Source: Gammaproteobacteria bacterium (lineage in GTDB: Bacteria > Pseudomonadota > Gammaproteobacteria > Ga0077536). Taken from it: DNA of 32,529 nucleotides. The translations under genes were made by a program, and so were the position numbers. Below are positions 8,066 through 15,714 of the stretch, piece after piece (position 1 is the first letter of the stretch; each line of letters begins with the position of its first letter). The stretch spans positions 1-32,529 of the forward strand of contig JACKNH010000037.1 in the NCBI GenBank assembly GCA_024234975.1, in the 5' to 3' direction. The notes below the pieces were generated by a model. That model was not told the origin of the DNA, did no database searches, and worked only from the letters and a program-made list of their open reading frames with translations.

Positions 8066-9060
8066 ATGGCGGAGATTACGACGATCGGGCTGGATCTGGC
8101 AAAGAACACGTTTCATGTCGTGGGTTGCGACGATAAGGGCAAGGTGGTGAAGAAGCGGATGCTGAGGCGGGCGCAAGTGCGGGCGTTCTTCGCCCAACTG
8201 CCGCCATGCCTGGTGGGGATGGAGGCCTGTGCCAGTGCCATTATTGGCCGCGCTGGGGCGTTATCAGGTGAAGTTGATCCCGCCGCAGTACGTCAGGCCT
8301 ACCTGCGGGCAACAAGAATGACTACAACGATGCGCTGGCGATTGCTGAAGCGGTGGTGCGTCCGCAGATGCGGTGGGTGGCGGTCGAGACGACCCAGCAG
8401 CAAGATGCAGGCGTTGCATCGGCTGCGAGAGCGCTGCATCGCCGATCGCACGGCGCTGGGCAACCAGTTGCGAGGGCTGTTGGCGGGTATGGCCTGGTGA
8501 TGCCCGGCCTGTCGACGCTGCGCCGACGCTGCCGGAGCTGCTGGAAGATGCGGACAATGGCTGAGTGCATTGTTTCGTCGTCTGTTGAGGCAGGGTTACC
8601 AACAGCGCAAGGGCTCGATGAGCAGATAGAGGCCTATCGGCAAGAAGTCACACGACTGGTGGCCCGGAACGAGGCCTGCCAGCGTCTGCAGAGCATCCCC
8701 GGGTTTGGGCCAGTCGTGGCCAGCGTGTTCTACAGCGTGGTCGGCAATGGCCAAGCGTTCCGCCGCGGGCGTGATGTATCGGCGGCCTTGGGGTTGGTGC
8801 CCCGACAACATAGCAGCGGTGGCAAAGACGTCCTGCTCGGCATCAGCAAGCGGGGTGACCGGTATCTGCGCAGCCTGCTGGCACATGGCGCCCGCGCGGT
8901 GTTGATCCAGTCGGGCAACAAGGACGACCGCCTCAGCCGATGGGTGAGCCGGCTCAAGGCCGAGCGCGGCATCAACCGGGCGACGATTGCCCTGGCGAAC
9001 AAAATGGCGCGCATGGGGTGGGCGATACTGGCGCACAACACGGTTTACCAAGCGGCCTGA
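8066..9060 (+). pseudogene. IS110/IS1111-family transposase, frameshifted
   Basis: The gene starts at ATG 8066 after a GATGAGGAGA ribosome-binding region. The first about 57 codons read MAEITTIGLDLAKNTF... with D10 and E53 at the expected DEDD (RuvC-like) catalytic positions. From about 8230 to 8620 the recognisable protein (YQVKLIPPQYVR, NDYNDALAIAEAVVRPQMRW, ALHRLRERCIADRTALGNQL, LPELLEDADNG, LSALFRRLLRQGYQQ) jumps between the three frames at least five times, each jump explained by one or two missing or extra bases. From about 8610 the frame is intact to the stop. That part covers the C-terminal transposase domain with SIPGFGPVVASVF and the HSSGGK region, which probably includes the catalytic serine. 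A full-length family member is about 330 aa. No functional transposase can be made from this copy as read. Confidence 0.9.
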
Positions 9061-9319
9061 GCGGGCTGGAAGACGATGTCGTTGATTTCAGGGAGGTGCC
9101 CTTTCCACGAATGCGAAGCATGAGCGGTAAACGATGACAAAACAGGTCAGACCGGCGTATCGAAAACCTGATCATTCCGGTGGCCATTGCAGGCCGGGTG
9201 TCCGAACAGGACGATACGCGCGAACTTCATCGAGGCCAGGGGCAACTACCCCAACCACAGGCCGGATATACGAGCGCAATCCTGTCCCTGTCATCCACAA
9301 CCACTTCTGCTTGCATAAC
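9061..9319 (+). ncRNA. Candidate guide (seekRNA/bridge-type) RNA region of the IS element
   Basis: This is non-coding DNA between the transposase stop and the right inverted repeat, where IS1111-type elements encode their target-guiding RNA. TCATTCCGG at 9172-9180 is exactly complementary to CCGGAATGA, which spans the insertion junction (GTCCG|GAATGACG) in the repeat. GTCCGAA at 9200-9206 resembles the other half of the target on the top strand. ATATACGA at 9266-9273 matches the joined element ends (ATATACG|ATGAG), as a donor guide would. Exact RNA ends and folding were not determined. Confidence 0.5.
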
Positions 9320-9332
9320 GGGAGGAGACCAT
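9320..9332. repeat. Right subterminal inverted repeat of the IS element
   Basis: GGGAGGAGACCAT is the perfect reverse complement of the left copy at 7981-7993. About five bases of the element lie outside it before the interrupted repeat resumes. Confidence 0.85.
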
Positions 9333-9337
9333 ATACG

Positions 9338-9803
9338 GAATGACGGAATGGGAGTGAACGCCGCGACTTCTCCCGCCCCTGCTACGCGGGCACCGCGCAG
9401 CCGCTCTTTTTTCGTCATCCAGGACACCGCGCAGCGGTGAGCCGGGATCCATAGGGCATCTCTCCAAGCCGCATGGATTCCGGCTCGCGCCCACTTCGCG
9501 GGCCCGTCCGGAATGACGGAATGGGAGTGAACACCGCGACTTCTCCCGCCCCTGCTACGCGGGCACCGCGCAGCCCCTCCTTTTTTCGTCATCCCGGACA
9601 CCGCGCAGCGGTCGATCCAGGCTATCTCCGCGCATGGTCGGCTCGCGCCGCTTCGCGGGCACGTCCGAATGACGGAATGGGACACGAGATTCTCCCGCCC
9701 TGCGGGCACCGCGCCCTCGTCATCCCGACACCGCGCAGCGTGAGCGGATCCCTCTCCATGGATTCCGGCTCGCGCCCGCTTCGCGGGCCCGTCCGGAATG
9801 ACG
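9338..9803. repeat. Tandem repeat array, right of the IS element
   Basis: The interrupted core finishes at 9338-9345 and its linker follows. A full core lies at 9413-9518 and the next starts at 9587, keeping a spacing of 174 bp. The core at 9587-9674 is degenerate, and the last (9718-9803) is shortened by loss of many single bases, though both keep the palindromic ends. Including the IS-split unit the array has five recognisable cores. No gene is supported in it. The repeats end about 155 bp before the MDR oxidoreductase start. Confidence 0.9.
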
Positions 9804-9920
9804 GAGCGGTAATGCGAAGCCTGTGCGGATTTCCCCGGCGTTGGTGAGGAACCGATTTTTTTCAGGTCATGGCGTCGATCGCGCCGTGCTGTCGGTTTCG
9901 TGCGCCTGCGCGGGCGGGCG

Positions 9921-9926
9921 TATACT
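9921..9926 (+). promoter_or_regulatory. Possible -10 box of the MDR oxidoreductase gene
   Basis: TATACT lies 32 bp before the ATG at 9958, just after the repeat array. No good -35 hexamer was found at the usual distance. AGGGGGA at 9944-9950 is a good ribosome-binding site and fixes the start. Confidence 0.35.
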
Positions 9927-9957
9927 CCGGTCGTCAGTCAAACAGGGGGAACGGCCA

Positions 9958-10959
9958 ATGGCGAAGATCGTACGCTTCTATGAACAAGGCGGGCCGGAAG
10001 TTCTGAAACTCGAGGAGGCTGAGGTCGGCGCGCCGGGTGAGGGTGAACTGAGAATACGCGTGCAGGCCATCGGCCTGAATCGATCCGAAGCGATGTTCCG
10101 CCGTGGTGGATATTTCGCGCCGAACAAATATCCCAGTCTCAATGGTTACGAATGTTCCGGCATCGTCGAAGCGCTGGGACCGGGCGTTGATGGCTTCACC
10201 GTCGGCCAGAACGTGTCGGTGCTGCCGATGTGGAGCCTGGGTCAATATGGTGTGTACGGCGAGCAGGCCATCGTACCGGCGCGCGCCGTCGTCGCGGCGC
10301 CACCGGGTCTGACGCCGATAGAAGCCGCCTCCGTCTGGATGCAGTATTTCACCGCCTACGCCATCATCGAATGGGGCCGCCTGACCATCGGTGATTATGT
10401 GATTCTGCCGGCGGCTTCCAGCAGCGTCGGGCTGGCCGCCATCCAACTGGCCAACTGGGCCGGGGCGACGCCGATCGCCACCACCCGCCGTAGTGACAAG
10501 GCAGGTGCGCTACTCGGCCACGGCGCGGCGCATGTCATCGCCACCGAAGAGCAGGATCTCGTAGAAGAAGTCATGCGCATCACCGATGGCAAAGGCGCAC
10601 GCGTGGTGTTCGATCCGGTAGGCGGGCCTTATGTCGAAACCTTGGCCAAGGCGATGGCCGAAGAAGGCCTGTTGATGATCTACGGCAGCCTGTCCGGCCA
10701 ACCCACACCGCACCCGCACTGGAGTTCAGCGTTCAAGGCGATCAGCGTGCGCAGCTGGATTGCTTCGCAGATCTGGAACAAGCCGCAACGGTTTGCCGCG
10801 GTCAGCGCGGTGGTTCTGAAAGGCCTGGCCGAGGGTCAGCTGCAACCGGTGATCGCCCGCACCTTCGGGCTGGAGCAGATCGTTGATGCGCACCGGTACC
10901 TCGAATCCAACCAGCAGATCGGCAAGGTGGTGGTGACGGTGGGTGACGTCACCGGTTGA
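9958..10959 (+). CDS. Zinc-independent MDR alcohol dehydrogenase / quinone oxidoreductase-like
   Basis: This 333-aa medium-chain dehydrogenase/reductase probably reduces a carbonyl, enone or quinone with NAD(P)H in the cytoplasm. The N-terminal GroES-like domain includes VRFYEQGGPEVLKLEE, AIGLNRSEAMFRRGGY and NGYECSGIVEALGPGV. The cofactor domain has PAASSSVGLAAIQLA in place of the usual AxxGxxG, a version seen in one branch of the family, then VVFDPVGGPYVETLAKAM. The catalytic-zinc Cys of classical alcohol dehydrogenases is not evident, which favours the quinone-oxidoreductase side. The frame stays open upstream to 9823, but the ATG at 9958 matches the family N-terminus and has a strong Shine-Dalgarno. 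Substrate unknown. It converges on the next gene. Confidence 0.85.
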   Translation: MAKIVRFYEQGGPEVLKLEEAEVGAPGEGELRIRVQAIGLNRSEAMFRRGGYFAPNKYPSLNGYECSGIVEALGPGVDGFTVGQNVSVLPMWSLGQYGVYGEQAIVPARAVVAAPPGLTPIEAASVWMQYFTAYAIIEWGRLTIGDYVILPAASSSVGLAAIQLANWAGATPIATTRRSDKAGALLGHGAAHVIATEEQDLVEEVMRITDGKGARVVFDPVGGPYVETLAKAMAEEGLLMIYGSLSGQPTPHPHWSSAFKAISVRSWIASQIWNKPQRFAAVSAVVLKGLAEGQLQPVIARTFGLEQIVDAHRYLESNQQIGKVVVTVGDVTG

Positions 10960-10975
10960 TAGCGAACTGACGGAA

Positions 10976-11920
10976 CTACTCGCCGTCCGCCGCAGCATCC
11001 TGCGCGCGCAGCATCCGGCTGACAAGTTCGCTCTTCTGTGTTCGCGGTAGCCGGTACTGCGCCATCTCGTACACCGCATGCAGGTAGGACTTGTCCCACT
11101 CGGTCAGACCCGCCGCCGGCGTGGTGGTGTCGAACAGGTTGAGAATGGAATCAAAACCGGCGGGTGTGGCTGCCGGATCGATCTGCACCAGCACCACCAT
11201 CGCCAGATAATCAGCGATCTGCGTCCAGTTGAACTGGCGCACCTTGCTGACGTCGACGATGACATACGCGCCCCAGAGGTCGTCGCGCACGGAATGCGAG
11301 ATGCGCGAGTTGGAACCTTGAATCGTCGGATATGCACCCTGATCGCTGTTATCCTGCAATCGCACCGCTACCATGCCTGCGCGATCCACCGGCATGGTCA
11401 ACAACCACCAACGCACGGGCTCCGCTGAAGTGGCAAACTCGTTCAAGGCATGCAGGCCCTGCGTCGTGCCACCGACGCCGCCGTACGGTCGGAAGGCACG
11501 AGGCGAGGTTTCGACCAGCCGGCTCGCCAGCTTTGCGCCATCGTTGGTGAAGACAACCGTGATGTTCGGCGCGCAACCCGCTTCCCGCGCACCCAGGCCC
11601 AGACCTTCGGCCACTTCGGAAATGCGGTTGACGATGTATTGCGCGGGGTCTTCCGGCAGACTCGCGACGCTGACACAGAGGTTGCGATTCCATCGTGCGT
11701 AACCGTAATTGGCACTGGGCGGATCACCCACCTCGGCAACGAAGTCGGTAATCGTTTCACGCAGCGTATCGCTGCCCTTGGTCCCGGTCACGACTATCGT
11801 TTCGGCATCTTGCACGTCACGTTCGTCGGCTGCAGTCTGCGCAGCCGCAAAGCCGGTCAGCGACAGCGCGAACATCACGCTGTGCAGCAGGAGGGGGATT
11901 ACGGTGGGATGACGATACAT
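10976..11920 (-). CDS. Exported protein of unknown function with TonB-box-like motif
   Basis: This 314-aa protein has a signal peptide (residues 1-27, ending GFAAA, cleaved before QT). I do not recognise a characterised family. Just after the cleavage site is ETIVVTGTK (40-48), very like the TonB box of outer-membrane receptors, but no plug or barrel follows. The rest is a single soluble domain with WNRNLCVSVASL, GCAPNITVVFTNDGAKLA and VVLVQIDP segments; two cysteines (about 83 and 117) could form a disulphide. No catalytic motif is obvious. It stands alone, divergent from the M50 protease gene. The protein may be periplasmic or secreted. Confidence 0.65.
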   Translation of the reverse strand: MYRHPTVIPLLLHSVMFALSLTGFAAAQTAADERDVQDAETIVVTGTKGSDTLRETITDFVAEVGDPPSANYGYARWNRNLCVSVASLPEDPAQYIVNRISEVAEGLGLGAREAGCAPNITVVFTNDGAKLASRLVETSPRAFRPYGGVGGTTQGLHALNEFATSAEPVRWWLLTMPVDRAGMVAVRLQDNSDQGAYPTIQGSNSRISHSVRDDLWGAYVIVDVSKVRQFNWTQIADYLAMVVLVQIDPAATPAGFDSILNLFDTTTPAAGLTEWDKSYLHAVYEMAQYRLPRTQKSELVSRMLRAQDAAADGE

Positions 11921-12105
11921 AAGGGTAGCCCGTGGTCAGCAGCGACAGTTTGCACCCACATCACCCTGTTGCGCCATCGCCGATCAACACGGCTGGGCAA
12001 CAGACAAGGTATGCGGCCACCGCCTGCGTTGCAGTATATTGTCGGCGCAGCGCAAAAGCTGCCGTACAGGGACATAACCTGGCAAGGCGGAGCGCCATTG
12101 TAGAC

Positions 12106-14649
12106 ATGAGTGATATCAGCTGGTTCATAGTGGCCGCGGTCGTCGTGGTGGTCGGCCTGCAGTTCGTCCAACTCCTGATCATCTGGTTCCGCCTGCTACG
12201 GATCCCCGCGCTCGAACCTGTATACATTGATCTGGACGAGGCGCCACCGCTGAGACTGGATCAACAGGCTGCCCTCGATGAACTTGTCGAACTCGGTTTC
12301 CAACCCATGCATTGGGTGAACGTGTCGCGCGGTGAGTTGACCGTGCCCTACGTTTTGCTGCGTCACGAGACTCTGCCGCACTTTGCTGAACTCTCATTCA
12401 ATGCCGGCGCATGGTCGGGCTATGCGGTGCAGTTCTTCAGCTTTACCGAGCAACGGACGTTGATCCTCACCACCAACGGCATAGGCTGGTCCTTGTTGCC
12501 GGATCCGGAGTTCGAGGATCGGGATGATGCCTATGTCGAGTCGCTGGCTTCGCATTGGGAATTGCACTTGCAGCGCGCCGGCGCAGCCGTCTTATTTGAT
12601 TCGCCTGGCGCAATTGAACGCATGCGTACGATGGGTAGCGGCTATTTTGCCCACCTGCGTTCGCGGGGTGCGGTTCATTCGGTCGAAGGCCGGGAATATT
12701 TTTCCCCGGGTGCGGCATGGCAGCTTGCCACTGCCTGGTGGCGCGTCCGCTACAAGCTGGCGAAGAAGTATCGCAGCCCGGCCATGGAAGGCGATTGCCA
12801 GGCATCCTACTTTCTGGCCCTCAACCGCCAGACGAAAATCCTGACGAAGATGATGTCAGGTCGTGGCGATGTGAAACTCGCGGTGTTCGGTCTGTCGCTG
12901 CTTGTTTCGCTGGTCGGTTGGGGGCTGTACTTCGGGTTTGCGCAAGGTCTGGCATTGGTGCTGATCCTGCTGGTGCATGAAGGCGGCCACGCATTGGCGA
13001 TGCGGATGTTCGGGTATCGCGATATGCACATGTTATTCGTACCCATGCTGGGTGCGATGGTCACCGGTAAACGGCAGGATGTGGCGGCGTGGAAGCAGGC
13101 GGTGATCCTGTTTGCCGGTCCCGTGCCGGGCCTGCTGCTCGGTATCGCGTTGATGTTTTATCTGCTTTTCCTGCCAGACAACCCCGCTGGTTTCAACTGG
13201 CATCGCGTGGCGATGCTGGCCGTCATGGTGAACCTGTTCAACCTGCTGCCGATCACCCCGCTGGATGGCGGGCAGCTGATCTCGGTGGCTTTGTTCCGCC
13301 GCTGGCCACGTACCGGATTCATCTTCTACGTAGTGAGCGTGTTGATATTCGTTGCGGTGGCGTTGGTCGTAAAAGGCCCACTGATATGGATGCTGGTGGC
13401 GTTGTTCGCGGCCGGTATCCCCGCGCAATGGCGCATGGCCAACCTGCGTCGCGCCTGGCGCGAGGGACTGGATGAGACCGGGCAGGCGGCCAACCTGTTT
13501 GCCAGGGCGAGTGAATTGTTTGGCAGGCAGACAATACTCAAGCGGCAGCAGCTGGTGAACAGCGTGATCACCTTGCATGAGATCCGGCCGGCGCGGGTCT
13601 GGGAGACGGTATTGATTCTCGTGCTGCTGGCGGGCGTCTGGATCGGCGCGCCGATAGTTGTCGCGGCGCTGGAGACGGTGTCCTGGCGCAAGGCGAACGG
13701 GCTGGATGAATATACGGCTGCGCAATCCGCCTTCGATTACGAGTTTTACGATGGCGACCCGGCAAATCTTGAACGTCTAGCCGCGGACCTTGATGCGGAC
13801 GATCCCCGCTGGATTGATCTGGAAATCGTGCGATCGAATGAGTTGCCGGTCAACCAGCGTACGGATCGGCTCGGTGCAGTCCTGGGTCAGGGCAGCGATG
13901 GTGAGTTCTATACACGAAATAACATTATCGAGAGCTATCTTTCCGACGTTGAGGCGTTCGCCGCGACGCAACCCCTGCCAGAGCGCTTGCGGACATTGAC
14001 AGACGCCCTCGCGTTCGTGGAATCGCAGTCAGACATCGATCTAGCGCGGACGGTACGCACGCGTCTGCGTATTGCCGAGACGTACGATATGGCCGGCGAA
14101 GGCGAAAGAGCGCTGGCTGAATTGCTGGCATTGCACAGCTGGCGTGAAGACAAATGTTCAACGCCGGGCATTGAGCTGACCAACGCCTGGGTCTGGTATC
14201 ACATTGCGCACGACGAATCGGCGCAGGCGCTTGAGGTGATCGAGGCAGACCGCTGTGAGGAACAGCCATGGCACCTTTATGTCAACCACAACATTGATTA
14301 TGCGTGGGCATTGCTCGCCAATGGGGAAGTTGAAGCAGGTCTGCAATCGATGCGTGTGGCGACGGCGCCGCCATCCAGGGACGGCGCGCCCGATGCCGAA
14401 TCACTGCCCATTTATCGGTACGTGTTCGACATGGCCTATGCATGGATGCTCGCCGGACAACAGGATGCGGCGGAGAATATGGCAAAAATGGTAGCAGAGC
14501 ATTTTGCCAACCTGTGTCGGGTGACGACCGGTGAACAGGAAGCCGGATTCATTCAATATGGCCCATGGCAGTCAATCCGGCGCGATAGGTTGAGACAGAC
14601 GGCAATGGGCCTGTGCCGTCGCGTTACCGGTTCTGACGAGGCGCCGTGA
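12106..14649 (+). CDS. Site-2-type (M50) membrane metalloprotease with helical C-terminal domain
   Basis: This 847-aa multi-pass membrane protein has an N-terminal helix at about 7-28 and a cytosolic-looking region at about 40-255. The M50 core follows with zinc ligands H291-E292-x-x-H295 in VHEGGHALAM and a third ligand in NLLPITPLDGGQL (D387). Several helices run from about 265 to 450. A further helix (about 505-530) leads to a soluble, Glu/Ala-rich helical region of about 300 residues resembling TPR-type repeats. Such proteases cut membrane-bound regulators or peptides within the bilayer. Here the large flanking domains suggest a specialised substrate. The frame is open upstream to 11932, but the ATG at 12106 gives a clean N-terminal helix. 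It converges on hypE with 10 bp between the stops. Confidence 0.85.
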   Translation: MSDISWFIVAAVVVVVGLQFVQLLIIWFRLLRIPALEPVYIDLDEAPPLRLDQQAALDELVELGFQPMHWVNVSRGELTVPYVLLRHETLPHFAELSFNAGAWSGYAVQFFSFTEQRTLILTTNGIGWSLLPDPEFEDRDDAYVESLASHWELHLQRAGAAVLFDSPGAIERMRTMGSGYFAHLRSRGAVHSVEGREYFSPGAAWQLATAWWRVRYKLAKKYRSPAMEGDCQASYFLALNRQTKILTKMMSGRGDVKLAVFGLSLLVSLVGWGLYFGFAQGLALVLILLVHEGGHALAMRMFGYRDMHMLFVPMLGAMVTGKRQDVAAWKQAVILFAGPVPGLLLGIALMFYLLFLPDNPAGFNWHRVAMLAVMVNLFNLLPITPLDGGQLISVALFRRWPRTGFIFYVVSVLIFVAVALVVKGPLIWMLVALFAAGIPAQWRMANLRRAWREGLDETGQAANLFARASELFGRQTILKRQQLVNSVITLHEIRPARVWETVLILVLLAGVWIGAPIVVAALETVSWRKANGLDEYTAAQSAFDYEFYDGDPANLERLAADLDADDPRWIDLEIVRSNELPVNQRTDRLGAVLGQGSDGEFYTRNNIIESYLSDVEAFAATQPLPERLRTLTDALAFVESQSDIDLARTVRTRLRIAETYDMAGEGERALAELLALHSWREDKCSTPGIELTNAWVWYHIAHDESAQALEVIEADRCEEQPWHLYVNHNIDYAWALLANGEVEAGLQSMRVATAPPSRDGAPDAESLPIYRYVFDMAYAWMLAGQQDAAENMAKMVAEHFANLCRVTTGEQEAGFIQYGPWQSIRRDRLRQTAMGLCRRVTGSDEAP

Positions 14650-14659
14650 CGTCAGCAAG

Positions 14660-15712
14660 TCAACAGATGCGGGGCAACGGCTGCCCGGTCAATCGCCGCA
14701 GTTGTCGCCTCGTACCGGTAGCAGCGTTCAACATCAATGCCGGCGCACCTTCGCTGACCTGGCCGATCAGTACGCTCTGTTCGCTGACGGAATGCGCGCG
14801 CATCACCGCCAGTGCCCGCTCAGCCTGCGCCGCCGGCACGATGGCGACGAAGCAGCCTTCATTGGCGATGTACAAGGGGTCGAGCCCGAGTAACTCGCAT
14901 GCGCCACGCACGGCGTCGGCGACCGGAATCCTTTCTTCGTCGATGGCAAAGCACAAGCCGCTGATTTCCGCCAGTTCCAGCAGAATCGTCGCCAGCCCGC
15001 CGCGGGTGGCATCGCGCAGGCAGTGCACTTCGATGTTCTCATCGAGCAGCGCGGACACGGCCGGCAAAAGCGAAGCGCAATCACTGTCCACGGGCGCATC
15101 AAAGCGCATCCCCTCGCGTTGCGCGAGCACGGCTATGCCATGCCGCGCAATGTCCCCCGACAGAAGAATGCAATCCCCCGCGCGAATCGATTGCGGCGCG
15201 ATGACAATTTCACCGATGCGTTCACCGATACCGGCGGTATTGATGAACAAGCCATCACCATGGCCGCGCTCGACGACCTTGGTATCGCCGGTCACGATGG
15301 TCACGCCGGCTTCGCCTGCGGCGGTTGCCATCGACTGCAGAATTCTTCGCAACACCGCCAGCGGCAGGCCTTCCTCGATGATCAGGCTGCAACTGATATG
15401 GCGTGGCAGTGCGCCCGCCATCAGTAAGTCGTTGACCGTACCGAATACCGCAAGCTTGCCGATGTCGCCGCCGGGAAATTCCAGCGGGTTCACCACGAAC
15501 GAATCGGTGGTGAAGGCAACCCGCGGGTTGCGCAGGTCGAGCATTGCGCTGTCATGTCCACTGGCGGCGATCTCATTGGCGAAGCGGGGCAGGATGACTT
15601 CATGCAATAACTGATGGGCGAGCTGGCCGCCGCCACCATGATCGAGCTGTACGGTATCGGCGCTGGCCGGTACCGGGCAGCTGTATTCGAAAGGCGGCTT
15701 GTCGGCGCTCAT
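14660..15712 (-). CDS. hypE: HypE, hydrogenase cyanide-ligand maturation protein
   Basis: This 350-aa protein dehydrates a thiocarbamate on its own C-terminal cysteine, using ATP, to make the cyanide ligands of the [NiFe] centre. The C-terminus reads PRIC, the diagnostic tail whose cysteine receives the carbamoyl group from HypF. An N-terminal LDHGGGGQLAHQLL and IVTGDTKVVERGHGDGLFINTAG fit the AIR-synthase-related fold. The start at 15712, two bases after the hypD stop, is chosen because the residues after it match the family; the frame is open 10 codons further up, inside hypD. It is the last gene of the hydrogenase operon. Confidence 0.95.
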   Translation of the reverse strand: MSADKPPFEYSCPVPASADTVQLDHGGGGQLAHQLLHEVILPRFANEIAASGHDSAMLDLRNPRVAFTTDSFVVNPLEFPGGDIGKLAVFGTVNDLLMAGALPRHISCSLIIEEGLPLAVLRRILQSMATAAGEAGVTIVTGDTKVVERGHGDGLFINTAGIGERIGEIVIAPQSIRAGDCILLSGDIARHGIAVLAQREGMRFDAPVDSDCASLLPAVSALLDENIEVHCLRDATRGGLATILLELAEISGLCFAIDEERIPVADAVRGACELLGLDPLYIANEGCFVAIVPAAQAERALAVMRAHSVSEQSVLIGQVSEGAPALMLNAATGTRRQLRRLTGQPLPRIC

Positions 15713-15714
15713 GA

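Larger units (their letters stand above)
7976..9337 (+). mobile_element. IS110-family element, IS1111 type, inserted in a repeat
   Basis: The element is about 1362 bp. The repeat sequence ending GTCCG at 7975 continues as GAATGACG at 9338; joining them restores exactly the core end seen in the neighbouring copies, which defines the insertion point to within one base and shows no real target duplication. Subterminal inverted repeats of 13 bp lie at 7981-7993 and 9320-9332. The transposase gene has a short leader of about 90 bp and a long non-coding tail of about 275 bp. Short IRs inside the ends, no target duplication, a 3' non-coding tail and insertion into palindromic repeats are all features of the IS1111 subgroup. 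The transposase is broken, so the copy is probably inactive on its own. Confidence 0.85.

Noticed and set aside
7671..9803. Tandem repeats considered as a CRISPR array
   Set aside because: The units are about 173 bp with conserved linkers and internal palindromes; there are no short direct repeats with unique 30-40 bp spacers and no cas genes.
9823..9957. Upstream extension of the MDR oxidoreductase frame
   Set aside because: The family N-terminus and a strong ribosome-binding site both point to ATG 9958; the extension has no support.
14646..15614. Long open frame on the plus strand (322 codons)
   Set aside because: It lies wholly antisense to hypE, which has clear family motifs including the PRIC tail; its own protein is Ser/Arg-rich with no recognisable domain.
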